A stretch of DNA of 64,000 bases from Streptomyces fuscichromogenes (GCF_014645815.1 NZ_BMML01000004.1:124001-188000); one strand, 5' to 3'; counted from the stretch's first letter, positions 17,581 to 27,649 are shown. Numbers and translations: made by a program. Notes: generated by a model from the sequence alone, not told the origin.

Positions 17581-19746
17581 TCAGCCCTGAACGGCGAGGA
17601 CCAGCGGCAACACCCCCCGCGCTCCCGCCCCGCGGAGCATGCGAGCCGCAACCGCCAGGGTCCACCCGGTCTCGGTGAAGTCGTCCACCAGCAGGACCGG
17701 TCCTTGGACCTCGGCGAGAGCGGCGGCCAGGTCGGGCGGCACCGTCAGTGCGCCGTCGAGGGCCTTCAGACGCTGGGCGCTGTTGCTGCGCGAGACCCGT
17801 GGCGCCTCACCCAGGTACTCGACGGAGCCCAGCAGCGGCAGTCTGCCGACCTCTGCGATGCGCGCGCCCAGGGAGTGGATCAGCCGCGGCCGGGAGTGCG
17901 AGGCGACGGTGACGACGCCCACGGGGCGCGGCTGTGCGTCGGCCGCGCCAGGAGCCCAGCCGCCGGAACCCTTCGCCCAGTCGGCCAGTACCTCCACCGC
18001 GGCACGGGCGACATCGTCCGGCACCGGAGTGTCCGGGGCCTGGGGGCCGAGCAGCGGCCGTAGCCGGTTGCCCCAGCCGATGTCCGACAGCCGTCCCAGG
18101 GCTCTTCCCGCCGACGCCTGTTCACCGGCCGGAATGCGCCCTTTGAGATCGATACCGATCGCCGGCAGGCCGGTCGGCCACATCCGGCGCGGCTCCACCT
18201 CGACGCCCGCACGTCCCAGGTCGACCCGCGCGGCGTCCAGGGCGGCCGAGGAGGTGTCGGCCGTGAAGCGGGGCCGCGCGCAGTTGTCGCAGCGGCCGCA
18301 GGGCTTCGCGTCCTCGTCGTCCAACTGGCGTTGGAGGAACTCCATCCGGCACTCCGACGTGGCCGCGTACTCGCGCATCGCCTGCTGCTCGGTTTCCCGT
18401 TGCCGCGCCACCCAGGCGTACCGCTCCGCGTCGTACGTCCACGGCTGCCCGGTCGCGATCCAGCCGCCCTTGACCCGCCTGACCGCGCCGTCCACGTCGA
18501 GGACCTTCAGCATGGACTCCAGCCGGGAGCGGCGCAGTTCCACCAGGGGTTCCAGCGCGGGCAGCGACACGGGGCCGCCGGCCCGGGAGAGGACGTCCAG
18601 GGTGCGGCGCACCAGGTCCTCCGACGGGAAGGCGAGCGAGGCGAAGTAGCTCCAGATCGCCTCGTCCTCCCTGCCCGGCAGCAGCAGCACCTCGGCGTGC
18701 TCGACACCGCGGCCCGCACGGCCCACCTGCTGGTAGTAGGCGATGGGGGAGGAGGGCGAGCCGAGGTGCACCACGAACCCGAGGTCGGGCTTGTCGAAGC
18801 CCATGCCGAGCGCCGAGGTGGCGATCAGCGCCTTGACCCGGTTGCCGAGCAGGTCGTCCTCGGCCTGCTGCCGGTCGGCGTTCTCGGTCTTCCCCGTGTA
18901 CGACGCCACGGTGTACCCGCGCTGCCGCAGGAACGCGGTGACCTCCTCCGCGGCGGCCACGGTGAGTGTGTACACGATGCCGGAACCCGGCAGTTCGTCC
19001 AGGTGGTCGGCGAGCCAGGCCATCCGGTGCGCGGCGTCCGGCAGCCGCAGTACGTTCAGACTGAGGCTCTCCCGGTCCAGCGGACCGCGCAGCACCAGCG
19101 CGTCCGAGGCGCCACCGGTGCCGAGTTGTTCGGCCACGTCGGCGGTCACGCGCGCGTTGGCCGTGGCGGTGGTCGCCAGCACCGGCACGCCCGGCGGCAG
19201 GTCGGCCAGCATGGTGCGCAGTCGCCGGTAGTCGGGCCGGAAGTCGTGGCCCCAGTCCGAGATGCAGTGCGCCTCGTCCACGACGAGCAGCCCGGTCGCC
19301 GCGGCGAGCTTGGGCAGGACCTGGTCGCGGAAGTCCGGGTTGTTGAGCCGCTCCGGGGACACGAGGAGGACGTCGACCTCGCCGGCCGCGATCTCCGCCT
19401 GGATCGACTCCCACTCCTCCGTGTTGGAGGAGTTGATGCTGCGGGCGTGGATACCGGCCCGGGCGGCGGCCTCCACCTGGTTGCGCATGAGCGCGAGCAG
19501 CGGGGAGACGATCACCGTCGGCCCGCCGCCCGAGGCCCGCAGCAGCGAGGTCGCCACGAAGTACACCGCGGACTTGCCCCAGCCGGTCCGCTGGACGACC
19601 AGGGCCCGGCGCCGGTCCGCGACCAGTGCCTCGATCGCCCGCCACTGGTCCTCGCGCAGCCGGGCGGTGCCCGTGTCGTCCCCGACGAGACGGGCGAGGA
19701 CGGTGTCCGCCCGGGCCCGGAGTTCCGCGTTGCTCGTGTGCTCCAT
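17581..19746 (-). CDS. RecQ-family helicase with C-terminal phosphoribosyltransferase-like domain
   Basis: The 721-residue protein has superfamily 2 helicase motifs: a variant Walker A RTGWGKS (canonical RecQ has TGGGKS), a DEAH box in [22 protein letters not shown], motif III ATTATAN, motif [13 protein letters not shown] and motif [14 protein letters not shown] RecQ zinc-binding segment follows ([25 protein letters not shown]). After about residue 560 comes a different region ending [37 protein letters not shown], which is the PRPP-loop pattern of type I phosphoribosyltransferases. The start may be the ATG at 19746 or 19755. It probably acts in recombination or repair; the role of the PRTase-like part is unknown. 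Confidence 0.9.
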   Translation of the reverse strand: MEHTSNAELRARADTVLARLVGDDTGTARLREDQWRAIEALVADRRRALVVQRTGWGKSAVYFVATSLLRASGGGPTVIVSPLLALMRNQVEAAARAGIHARSINSSNTEEWESIQAEIAAGEVDVLLVSPERLNNPDFRDQVLPKLAAATGLLVVDEAHCISDWGHDFRPDYRRLRTMLADLPPGVPVLATTATANARVTADVAEQLGTGGASDALVLRGPLDRESLSLNVLRLPDAAHRMAWLADHLDELPGSGIVYTLTVAAAEEVTAFLRQRGYTVASYTGKTENADRQQAEDDLLGNRVKALIATSALGMGFDKPDLGFVVHLGSPSSPIAYYQQVGRAGRGVEHAEVLLLPGREDEAIWSYFASLAFPSEDLVRRTLDVLSRAGGPVSLPALEPLVELRRSRLESMLKVLDVDGAVRRVKGGWIATGQPWTYDAERYAWVARQRETEQQAMREYAATSECRMEFLQRQLDDEDAKPCGRCDNCARPRFTADTSSAALDAARVDLGRAGVEVEPRRMWPTGLPAIGIDLKGRIPAGEQASAGRALGRLSDIGWGNRLRPLLGPQAPDTPVPDDVARAAVEVLADWAKGSGGWAPGAADAQPRPVGVVTVASHSRPRLIHSLGARIAEVGRLPLLGSVEYLGEAPRVSRSNSAQRLKALDGALTVPPDLAAALAEVQGPVLLVDDFTETGWTLAVAARMLRGAGARGVLPLVLAVQG

Positions 19747-19877
19747 GCGTCCCATACAACAGGACGGGACCGACAGTCGGGCGGCCCTGTGGATACGGGA
19801 GACGGCTTTGTCGTGTCCCTGCTGCGACTTATCCACAGGCCCAACCGGAATCGCGAGATCCGCGAGATCGTCTGCGC

Positions 19878-21434
19878 ATGACGAATCACAGCGAAACCAC
19901 CGGACCCTCCGAAAACGGCGACATCAGCCGAGACGGGGGCTCCCCAGGGCGATCCGCCCACGACACCCAGGTCACCCTGCGCACCCCGGCCGAACTGGCG
20001 GACGCGCTGCCCTATCTGCTGGGGTACCGCCCCGAGGACAGCATGGTGCTGGTGGCCCTGCACGACCGCGCCGGCCGCGGCCGCTTCGGCGGTCGGGCCC
20101 GGCTCGGCATCCCCGCGAACAAGGACGACTGGGAGTCGGCCGCACGCCAGCTCGCACAGGGCCTGGTCACCGGCGGCGAGCGCCGGGGAGCCCGCGCCGA
20201 GCAGATGGTCGCCTACGTCTGCCAGGAACCGGCGTCCGGCGAATCCGGCCGTGACGTGATGCGCCGGCTCACACCGCTGGCCCAGCTGCTGCGGACCGAG
20301 TGCGGTCGCCTCGACGTGCCCGTGATCGAGGCACTGTGCGTCTCGGACGGCCGTTTCTGGTCGTACTGCTGCCCTACCGAAGAATGCTGTCCGCCCGACG
20401 GCGCCCCCATGGGCCTGCCCGGCACCTCCGTGCTCGCGGCCGCCGCCACCTATGCCGGGATCCAGGTGCGCGGCAGCCTGCGGGAGTTGCGGGCCAGGCT
20501 GCTCCCCTGGGAGACGGGCGCCATCCTGGAGCAGGAGACCGCCCTCGACAGCGCCGGAATGGCCCTGGTGCCCCGCATCCTCGACGGCGCCTTCCGCGCG
20601 GACGTGGCCGAGGGCACCCTCGCCCTCGCCGAACTGGTCATCGCCCGGTACGCCGCTGCCGCCCCCGTGTCCGGCACCCACCGGGCGGACCTCCGCGACG
20701 ACACCCTGCTCTCCCACGACGAGGCCGCGACGCTGATTCTCGGACTCCAGGACCGCACGACCCGCGACCGCGCGGCCGCCTGGATGGAGGGAGACGAGGC
20801 CGGACCGGCACTGCGCCTGTGGCGGGCCCTGGCCCGCCGCTGCGTCGGCCCGTACGGCGAACACGCCGCTGCTCCCCTCACCCTGGCGGGCTGGGTCGCC
20901 TGGTCGACCGGCGACGACCTGGAGGCACGGGAGGCTCTGGCGATGGCCCTCGGCGCGGACCCCGACTACCTCTTCGCCCGGCTGCTCCACCAGGCCTGCA
21001 ACGAGGGCCTGGACCCGGAGTCGATCCGCCGCTGCCTGCGCACGGAACGCACGGGACGCACGGAACTCATGAGCCACACGGGCCGGGCGTCGCAGGACGG
21101 CACGGCAGCCCTCGGCGATGTCGGTCCGCCTCACCTCGACGCCACCCCCTGCCTCGACGCCGCCCCCTGCCCCGACGACGCGTCGGCCACCGCTTCCGGC
21201 ACCCGCCGTCGCCGTCGCCCGCGCACCGTGGACACCGCCGACGACCGACGGCCGCGGCCGGAAGACTCCCGTCCGCGTCGGGTGCGCGCGGAGCACACCC
21301 GCCCCGGTATGTCCGGGCCGGGCGCCACACGCAGGCGTGCGGCGGAGAAAGCAGAGCGAAGCGAGACGGGCGGCGGCCGAGCCGCGCAGGAGGGCAGGCG
21401 CTCTGGGAACGGCCGAAACCAGAGGGACGAATGA
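19878..21434 (+). CDS. DUF4192 family protein
   Basis: This 518-residue protein has the DUF4192 pattern from about residue 30: [33 protein letters not shown], then [34 protein letters not shown], and a C-terminal helical block ending [41 protein letters not shown]. The last 120 residues are low-complexity, rich in Arg, Ser and Thr. The function is unknown; the family is near-exclusive to Actinobacteria. It is divergent from the recQ-like gene (131 bases between starts). The frame stays open for 95 codons after its TGA (see findings), so the C terminus may be longer in relatives. Confidence 0.88.
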   Translation: MTNHSETTGPSENGDISRDGGSPGRSAHDTQVTLRTPAELADALPYLLGYRPEDSMVLVALHDRAGRGRFGGRARLGIPANKDDWESAARQLAQGLVTGGERRGARAEQMVAYVCQEPASGESGRDVMRRLTPLAQLLRTECGRLDVPVIEALCVSDGRFWSYCCPTEECCPPDGAPMGLPGTSVLAAAATYAGIQVRGSLRELRARLLPWETGAILEQETALDSAGMALVPRILDGAFRADVAEGTLALAELVIARYAAAAPVSGTHRADLRDDTLLSHDEAATLILGLQDRTTRDRAAAWMEGDEAGPALRLWRALARRCVGPYGEHAAAPLTLAGWVAWSTGDDLEAREALAMALGADPDYLFARLLHQACNEGLDPESIRRCLRTERTGRTELMSHTGRASQDGTAALGDVGPPHLDATPCLDAAPCPDDASATASGTRRRRRPRTVDTADDRRPRPEDSRPRRVRAEHTRPGMSGPGATRRRAAEKAERSETGGGRAAQEGRRSGNGRNQRDE

Positions 21435-21832
21435 ACGGGCGCCGCGCAGGGGCGGCAGTCGCAAGGACCTGCGCAAGCCGAGTCGGCCGCTGGGATCGAA
21501 CCTGGGCAGGCCGAGTCGGCCGCTGGGCCCGAGGCCTCGTCGGAGGGGAACGGCGATGCGGTCACAGGTTCACCGGCACCCGGCGGACCGGCCTGCCGGA
21601 CCCGGGTGTCCGCAGCCACGGGCGCAGGCCGGCCGGTACGAACGACGGAGCACCGCCCCGGCATTCGATCGGCTTCAACAAGTGGGTGCGTGACCAGGAG
21701 CAGCCCGTCTCCGTTCACCTGAGTGGCGGAACGCCTGGACGGGCCGTGCCGCCGCCCGTCCCCGTCCCCCAGAGCCCTCCGTCCGGCGCCCGGCACAATC
21801 ACAGGCGCACAGCGCGCAGAAGAAGCCTCCTC
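21435..21832. other. 400-base gap after the DUF4192 gene; in-frame continuation and direct repeat
   Basis: There is no separate gene. The stretch 21435-21719 continues the DUF4192 frame without a stop and has coding-like GC3 in its first half. The remainder leads to the debranching-type gene and shows no clear promoter. Confidence 0.55.
21473..21527 (+). repeat. 22-bp direct repeat, 33-bp period
   Basis: GCAAGCCGAGTCGGCCGCTG (21473) and GCAGGCCGAGTCGGCCGCTG (21506) differ by one base. The 33-bp period is 11 codons and translates as QAESAAG twice in the DUF4192 frame. Confidence 0.85.
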
Positions 21833-23938
21833 ATGCATCAGCCGACTCCGCCCTCCACCACCGCCGACAACCGTCGACTGCGGGACGGCCCGCCCTGGCC
21901 CTCGTCGACGGAAGGCGGCCCGGCACAGCCTCGCGGCCGCGCCCCGCGGGCCGCTCCCGCCCGACCAGTTCCCCCAGGTCGGGGGCGCGTCGGCGGGCTG
22001 CCGCCCACGCATACCGCCCTGATCTGCGTCGCGCTGCCCGGCCTCGCCATCTCCACGGAACACGGTCAGTTGACCGGCCAGGGCCTGGAAGGGTTCTACC
22101 GCGCGGGCCGGCGGCTGCTCGCGCGCTGCCAGGTCCGTGTCGCAGGCCGCGAACCGCTCGCCGTGCAGGCCCGGATGACGGGGGCGGACTCCGCCCGCTT
22201 CGTCGGCACGCTCCGGGCCTCCCCGACGGCGGGGCCGGATCCGGACGTCGTCGTGGAACGGATCCGGCACGCCGACGGCACGGAGCGCATCACCTTGCGC
22301 AACTGCGCACTCCACGCCCTGCGCCTCCCGCTGGAGACGGCCCTCGGCACGGACCTGGCCGACCTGAGCGCCATCGCCTCCGGCACCCCGGGACCCGAAC
22401 TCCCGGCCAGCGTCCACGACTCCGGACTCCGCTGGACCACTCCTACCGGCAATGCGTCGGTGACAGCGGACCCGCCGCCCGCCGACGCGCTGGCCTCGGC
22501 GGGACTGCTGCGCTGGGAGTTCGAACTGCCCCCGGGGGCGACGGCGAGCGTGGAACTGCGGGTACGCCCGGACGGCGCGGGCCCCCTGCGCGCCGTGGGA
22601 CGCGCCGCGACCAGCCCGCTGGCACCGGCCAGGGTCACGGGCGACGACCCCAGGGTCTCGAGGCTGCTCAGGACGAGCATCGACGACCTCCAGGCGCTGC
22701 TGCTTCGCGACCCCGCGCACCCCTCGGACAGCTACCTCGCCGCCGGGGCGCCCTGGCGCTGCGGTCTGGCCCCGGCCGACGCACTCGCCGCCGCCCGGAT
22801 GACCCTGCCCCTCGGCACGCGCCTCGCCGCAGGAACACTGCGCACCCTGGCCCGTACCCAACTCCGCGGTCCGGGGCCGCGGGCCGGCATGATCCCCGGT
22901 CCGCGCCGGGACGCCGGAGCACACCTGCCGCCGGGCTGCACCGGGACGGAGGCCACCCTGCTCTTCCCCGTCCTGCTGGCGGAGGCCCGCCGTTGGGGGC
23001 TCCCGGAACAGGAGACACGGGAACTGCTGCCCGCCGCCGAGCGCTGCCTGACCTGGCTGCGCACCACGGCAGGAGAGCGGACCTACCTCTGCGACCCGCA
23101 GCCCGGCGGCCCCGCGCGCGCCGAGACCCAGGCCCACGCCCACCGGGCCGCCCTGCTCGGAGCCGACCTCCTCGACGCCTGCGACCGGCCCGGCGGTGCC
23201 GGGCTGCGGCAGTGGGCGGCGGAGCTGAGAGAGGCCTTCCGGACGGACTTCTGGGTCGAGGACCGGGGCGGCGGTCGTCCCGCGGCAGCGCTGACCCCGG
23301 ACGGCCGCCCCCTGACCCACCTCTGCTCCACCGCCGTGCACCTGCTCGACACCGGCCTGCTCGGCGCGGGCCAACGGGCGGTCGGCCTGCTCGACAGAGT
23401 GCAGACCGAGCAGCTCGCCCGGCTGCTCGGCGGACCGGCCATGGACTCGGGGTGGGGGCTGCGCGGCCTGGGAGCCAAGGAGGCGGGACACAGCCCGTTC
23501 GGCCATCGGTCCGGCGCCGTCCGGGTCCAGGAGACGGCACTTGCCGTCGCCGGGCTGGCCGCCGCGGGCTACGAGAAGGAGGCGGGCGGACTGCTGCGCG
23601 GCCTGCTGGCGGCGGCCGAGCACTTCGGTCACCGGCTGCCGGAGATGTTCGCCGGTGAACAGCGCGCCGAGGGGAGCGCCCCCCTTCCGCACCCTGCGGC
23701 CTGCCGTCCGGCGGCCACGGCCGCTGCCGCCGGGGTCCTGCTCCTGACCTCGCTGGCGGGCATCCGCCCCGACGCCCCGGCAGGGACCGTCACCCTCCGA
23801 CCGGTCCACAGCGCGCCCTTGGGAGAACTCGGCCTGACCGGACTGCGGGTGGCCGGTGCGCCGTTCTCGGTGCGGGTCAGCAGGCTCGGCCTGGCCATGG
23901 TCGAGGAGGCCGCGGACGGCCTGCAACTGGGCGTGTGA
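21833..23938 (+). CDS. Glycogen-debranching-enzyme-like glycosidase (amylo-alpha-1,6-glucosidase type)
   Basis: The 701-residue protein has a GDE_N-like beta-sandwich N-terminal domain (about 55-280: LPGLAISTEHGQLTGQGLEGFYRAGRRLLARCQVRVAGREP) and a C-terminal (alpha/alpha)6-barrel-like region (YLAAGAPWRCGLAPADALAAARMTLPLGTRLAAGTLRTLARTQ). The family hydrolyses alpha-1,6 branches or acts on oligosaccharides. DSYLAAGAPW keeps the usual FxAAGxPWF-like acceptor motif, but I could not confirm both catalytic acids. The start is the ATG at 21833; residues 1-50 are Pro-rich and disordered. The overlapping upstream open frame is a GC artefact. Confidence 0.85.
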   Translation: MHQPTPPSTTADNRRLRDGPPWPSSTEGGPAQPRGRAPRAAPARPVPPGRGRVGGLPPTHTALICVALPGLAISTEHGQLTGQGLEGFYRAGRRLLARCQVRVAGREPLAVQARMTGADSARFVGTLRASPTAGPDPDVVVERIRHADGTERITLRNCALHALRLPLETALGTDLADLSAIASGTPGPELPASVHDSGLRWTTPTGNASVTADPPPADALASAGLLRWEFELPPGATASVELRVRPDGAGPLRAVGRAATSPLAPARVTGDDPRVSRLLRTSIDDLQALLLRDPAHPSDSYLAAGAPWRCGLAPADALAAARMTLPLGTRLAAGTLRTLARTQLRGPGPRAGMIPGPRRDAGAHLPPGCTGTEATLLFPVLLAEARRWGLPEQETRELLPAAERCLTWLRTTAGERTYLCDPQPGGPARAETQAHAHRAALLGADLLDACDRPGGAGLRQWAAELREAFRTDFWVEDRGGGRPAAALTPDGRPLTHLCSTAVHLLDTGLLGAGQRAVGLLDRVQTEQLARLLGGPAMDSGWGLRGLGAKEAGHSPFGHRSGAVRVQETALAVAGLAAAGYEKEAGGLLRGLLAAAEHFGHRLPEMFAGEQRAEGSAPLPHPAACRPAATAAAAGVLLLTSLAGIRPDAPAGTVTLRPVHSAPLGELGLTGLRVAGAPFSVRVSRLGLAMVEEAADGLQLGV

Positions 23939-24022
23939 GTACCTGCCCGGCAGAAGGGCGAGCCGGTACGGCGGCACGCGAAGTGGATCAGCCGTCGGAG
24001 TGAGGACCGAAGGGAGTGTTTA

Positions 24023-24037
24023 TCGTCAGGCAGACGA
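24023..24037 (+). promoter_or_regulatory. Putative operator of the NUDIX/winged-helix gene
   Basis: TCGTC-AGGCA-GACGA lies 14 bases upstream of the ATG at 24051. NrtR-like NUDIX regulators bind GTC...GAC palindromes near their own promoters, so autoregulation is plausible. Confidence 0.5.
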
Positions 24038-24050
24038 CTATGATCACCAC

Positions 24051-24809
24051 ATGCCCTACGACCCGTCAGCCTTTCCGCCGTTCGCCGTCACCGTGGACCT
24101 GGTCGTGCTGACCGTGCGCCGCCATGCCCTGTGCGCGTTGGCGGTACGCAGAGGCGAGTCGCCGTTCCAGGGGCGCTGGGCGCTGCCGGGCGGCTTCGTG
24201 CGGGCCGACGAGGATCTTTCGCAGGCGGCGGCGCGAGAACTGGCCGAGGAGACCGGGCTACGGGCTCACGACCCCGACGCCCCCGCCCAGGAGGGTGGGG
24301 CCCACCTGGAGCAGCTGGCGACCTACGGCGACCCCAAGCGTGATCCCCGGATGCGCGTGGTCAGTGTGGCCCACCTCGCCCTGGCCCCCGACCTTCCCGC
24401 ACCGCGCGCGGGCGGCGACGCCAGCAACGCGCGGTGGGCGCCGGTGGAGGAACTGCTCGCGCAGGGCGGCTACGGCCGGGACGGCGAGCCGGTCGCGCCG
24501 CTCGCCTTCGACCATGCCCAGATTCTGTCCGACGGTGTGGAACGGGCCCGCTCCAAGATCGAATACTCGTCCCTGGCCACCGCGTTCTGCCCGCCCGAGT
24601 TCACGGTCGGCGAGCTGCGCCGGGTCTACGAGGCGGTGTGGGGCGTGGCGCTCGACCCGCGCAACTTCCATCGCAAGGTGACCGGAACCCCCGGCTTCCT
24701 CGTCCCCACCGGCGGCACGACCACCCGCCAGGGCGGTCGCCCGGCCCAGCTCTTCCGGGCCGGCGGGGCCACCCTGCTCAACCCGCCGATGCTGCGACCC
24801 GAGGTGTGA
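24051..24809 (+). CDS. NrtR-like NUDIX-domain transcriptional regulator
   Basis: This 252-residue protein joins an N-terminal NUDIX domain (about 10-150) to a C-terminal winged helix (about 165-235: EFTVGELRRVYEAVWGVALDPRNFHRKVTGTPGFLVPTG), the layout of NrtR regulators of NAD metabolism. The NUDIX box GGFVRADEDLSQAAARELAEETGL is close to the active GX5EX7REUXEEXGU form, with REL-EETGL intact, so hydrolase activity cannot be excluded. NrtR proteins bind ADP-ribose-type ligands. No NAD gene is adjacent, so its targets are unclear. A small palindrome precedes the gene. Confidence 0.88.
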   Translation: MPYDPSAFPPFAVTVDLVVLTVRRHALCALAVRRGESPFQGRWALPGGFVRADEDLSQAAARELAEETGLRAHDPDAPAQEGGAHLEQLATYGDPKRDPRMRVVSVAHLALAPDLPAPRAGGDASNARWAPVEELLAQGGYGRDGEPVAPLAFDHAQILSDGVERARSKIEYSSLATAFCPPEFTVGELRRVYEAVWGVALDPRNFHRKVTGTPGFLVPTGGTTTRQGGRPAQLFRAGGATLLNPPMLRPEV

Positions 24810-24889
24810 CCGTCCGACAGCGCGAACTCGATCGGCAATAAACCTCTCTATACCCGGAAAAACGGTCATTCCGCGCTATCTTCCCTAAG

Positions 24890-27547
24890 GTGATCCAGGC
24901 CTTCGGACTGACCAGCGACCCCCGCAAGGCGCACCCGCCCGCCGTCGACGACGTGACCTTCGAGGCGGGCGCGGGCCGCGTCACCGCGCTCCTGGGTGAG
25001 GCGGGCGCGGGCAAAAGCACGGCGCTCAGACTGATGCTCGAACTCCAACAGGGCCGTGGGCTCACCTACTTCAGGGGCCACCCCCTGCACCGCATCGCCC
25101 ATCCCTCCCATGAGGTCGGCGTACTCCTCGGCGATGTCCCCGGCCATCCGTCGCGCTCCGTCCGCGGCCATCTGCGGATGCTGTGCGCGGCGACCGGGGT
25201 GCCGGCCCGGCGCGCCGACGAAGTGCTCGAAGCGGTCGGGCTCGTCAGCCTGTGCGAGGAGCGCCTGGGCACGCTGTCCCACGGCATGGACCGTCGACTC
25301 GGCCTGGCCTGCGCCCTTCTCCCCGACCCGCACGCCCTCGTTCTGGACGAACCCACGGCCGGTCTCCCCGCCCGTGAGGCTTACTGGCTGCACCGCATGC
25401 TCCGGGCGCACGCGGCGCAGGGCGGCACGGTCCTGTTCACCACCGCGGACCCCAAGGAGGCCGCCCGCGCCGCCGACCGGGTCGTCACCCTGAAGACCGG
25501 GAGGCTCGTCGCCGACCAGGGGGCCGGAGAGTTCGCCCGCACCCGGCTCCGCCCGCGGGTGGCCGTCCGCAGCCCCCACGCCGCCAGGCTCGCCGCCGTT
25601 CTCGGCAAGGAGGCCCGCACGGCCCACCGCTCGGTGGAGGTGGTGCGGGAAGGCGGCAACCGCCTTTCCGTGTACGGCAGTACGACCGCCGAGGTCGGCG
25701 AGACCGCCTTCCGTCACGGCATCCTCGTCCACCAACTCGCGCACGAGACCGGCGACATGGGGCCGGGCGCCGGGGCGGAGCCGTCGTTGGAGGAGACGGG
25801 GGATACGAGGAGCGCGCCGGAGACGGTGTGGCGGGAGCCGGCCCACGCTGGCCGGGATCACGCTGGCCAGGACCACGATGACCAGGACCGCGGCGAGCCG
25901 ACCGCGGTGGACGAGGCCCGGCCGACGGGCGAGCGGCGACCTGGCGCGAGCGAGGGTGAGCGGACCACGGTGGACGGTGCCCGGCCGGCGTCTCCGCGGC
26001 GGACCGTTGCGGAGATGCCGGCCGCCGGTCGGCAGGAAGCGCCGCGCACGGACCGGGGCAGGGACGCGGAGACGCCCGCGGTCGCCCCGCAGCCCAGGGC
26101 GGAACTGGGCCGCTCGCAGCCCGCGGCCGCCCCGAGCCCCGTACAGCAGTCGCGCACCGCTGACCGGGACCCGCGGCGAAGCACGCCGGCGGTAGCTGCG
26201 GACCCCTCCGGCACGGCTGGACCACGGCCCTCCGCCGCCGCAGAACCCGTCGGCGACCCGGCCGTCACCTCTCTGCCCGCGACCCCGGACACGGAGCTCT
26301 CCACGAGCGTGCGGCCCGCCGACCAGTTGCCCGCACCGGCGACCGCCAAGCCTTCGACGGCGCCCGCGCTCGCCAAGCCGTCGGTCTCCCTCGGCTCCGC
26401 CGAGCCCTCCGGCCATGCCGGTTCCACCAGGACGGCGCCCGCCGTCCCCGCCCAGCCGCCGGCCGCCATGTCCACCCAGCCGCTGAACCGGGCGGTGTCC
26501 GGCGAAGCCCCCGCCGCCCAGTCGCCGCCGGTCCACGCCGCACCCGCCACACCCACCGCACCCACCACGGCCCAGCCACCGGCCCGAGCGCTGCCCGTCG
26601 AGGCTCCGGGTGCGCAGCCGTCGGCACGCGCCGTGTCCGCCGCAGCCGCCGGCGGCGAGTCACCGATCCGTGCCGTGCCCGCCGACGCCTCCACCGGCCG
26701 CGCGCCCGCTCGCTCCGGACCCGCCGACGGTCCGGACCCTCTGTCCCCGCTGCCTCCCCCCATCACCGTCCGCCCCGCGCCCCGCCCCCTCCGTCCGGTG
26801 CGCTACGAACTCCGCCGAGCTGCCGGGATCGGCGCCGGGTTCCTCACCTGCGGTGCCGTACTGCTGGTGTCCGCCCTCACCGCCGTACTGCTGGCCCGGG
26901 TCGGGCACACCCCGCAGGCCCGGTTGTTCGCGGCCTGGCCGCGGGAGCTGCCGCTGCCCCCGGCGGCACTCGGTGCGGGACTGCTCGGGGCGCTGGCCTT
27001 CGGAGACGAGTTCCGTCACCCCGCGCTGGCGGCGGACCGCGGCACCGTGCCCCGTCGGCTGGGGCTGCTCACCGCGAAACTGCTGGTCTCCGGGGCCACC
27101 GCGGTCCTCCTCTCGTTCCTCACCGTGGGCTGCGACGCGGAAGTGCTCTATCTCGTCTACGGTCGGGAGCTCGCACAGGTTCCCGCCGACTGGCTCTTGC
27201 TGACCACGAGTTGGTTCGGGCTGATCGTAGGCTGCGCCTGGGCCGGCGTACTGGCGGCAGGCGTCTTCCGTTCCACCACGGCCGGTCTCGCCGCGGTGCT
27301 CGCCGTACCCGTGCTCGTCGTGCCCGTCGTACACAAGGCTGTACAGGGCACGGGGGTGCGGATGGCAGCCGGACTTCCGGTGCGGATGCGGGAGACGTTC
27401 CTGCTGAAGTGGCCCTTCGGGGGAGAGCGCTATCTGGTCGGATCGGCCCGGGTACTGGCCCAACCCGTGGCCGGTGCGCTGGCGTTGTCGCTGGTCGCGC
27501 TGCTCTGCGCGTACCTGTTCAGCACCCTGCGGGCCAGGGTGCGATGA
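24890..27547 (+). CDS. ABC transporter fusion: ATPase, long disordered linker, membrane domain
   Basis: The 885-residue polypeptide fuses an ABC ATPase (1-225; Walker A GEAGAGKST, signature LSHGMDRRL in place of LSGGQ, Walker B HALVLDEPTAGL) to an extended C-terminal region of the ATPase (to about 290). A roughly 340-residue Pro/Ala/Thr/Ser linker follows, then a membrane domain (about 640-885) with some six hydrophobic helices (LTCGAVLLVSALTAVLLA to ALALSLVALLCAYLF). Actinobacterial ABC-2 type exporters usually split these parts. It lies directly upstream of whiH, a context I recall as conserved. The GTG at 24890 has a TATCTT 7 bases upstream and no real ribosome site, suggesting a leaderless transcript. 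Substrate unknown. Confidence 0.88.
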   Translation: MIQAFGLTSDPRKAHPPAVDDVTFEAGAGRVTALLGEAGAGKSTALRLMLELQQGRGLTYFRGHPLHRIAHPSHEVGVLLGDVPGHPSRSVRGHLRMLCAATGVPARRADEVLEAVGLVSLCEERLGTLSHGMDRRLGLACALLPDPHALVLDEPTAGLPAREAYWLHRMLRAHAAQGGTVLFTTADPKEAARAADRVVTLKTGRLVADQGAGEFARTRLRPRVAVRSPHAARLAAVLGKEARTAHRSVEVVREGGNRLSVYGSTTAEVGETAFRHGILVHQLAHETGDMGPGAGAEPSLEETGDTRSAPETVWREPAHAGRDHAGQDHDDQDRGEPTAVDEARPTGERRPGASEGERTTVDGARPASPRRTVAEMPAAGRQEAPRTDRGRDAETPAVAPQPRAELGRSQPAAAPSPVQQSRTADRDPRRSTPAVAADPSGTAGPRPSAAAEPVGDPAVTSLPATPDTELSTSVRPADQLPAPATAKPSTAPALAKPSVSLGSAEPSGHAGSTRTAPAVPAQPPAAMSTQPLNRAVSGEAPAAQSPPVHAAPATPTAPTTAQPPARALPVEAPGAQPSARAVSAAAAGGESPIRAVPADASTGRAPARSGPADGPDPLSPLPPPITVRPAPRPLRPVRYELRRAAGIGAGFLTCGAVLLVSALTAVLLARVGHTPQARLFAAWPRELPLPPAALGAGLLGALAFGDEFRHPALAADRGTVPRRLGLLTAKLLVSGATAVLLSFLTVGCDAEVLYLVYGRELAQVPADWLLLTTSWFGLIVGCAWAGVLAAGVFRSTTAGLAAVLAVPVLVVPVVHKAVQGTGVRMAAGLPVRMRETFLLKWPFGGERYLVGSARVLAQPVAGALALSLVALLCAYLFSTLRARVR

Positions 27548-27608
27548 CCGCGGACCGGGCGCTTGCGATCCCGCCGTGCGCACAACTCCCCGCAGAAAGC
27601 CCATTTCT

Positions 27609-27617
27609 TTCCGATAA
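27609..27617 (+). promoter_or_regulatory. Possible sigma-WhiG -10 element of whiH
   Basis: TTCCGATAA resembles the WhiG/FliA-type -10 GCCGATAA, about 95 bases upstream of the whiH start. S. coelicolor whiH is known to need sigma-WhiG. A good -35 (TAAA) at 14-16 bases is not evident; GAAA ends 11 bases upstream. Confidence 0.5.
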
Positions 27618-27633
27618 GGCGTCAATTGCGACG

Positions 27634-27649
27634 GGGTGAGCGATCACCC
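27634..27649 (+). promoter_or_regulatory. Putative WhiH operator
   Basis: GGGTGA-GCGA-TCACCC is a perfect 6-bp inverted repeat just downstream of the -10 element, near the expected +10 to +25. WhiH is reported to repress its own gene, so this is a natural binding site. Confidence 0.55.

Noticed and set aside
21131..23977. A 948-codon antisense frame over the debranching-type gene
   Set aside because: It has no recognisable domain, and the plus-strand gene explains the codon bias.
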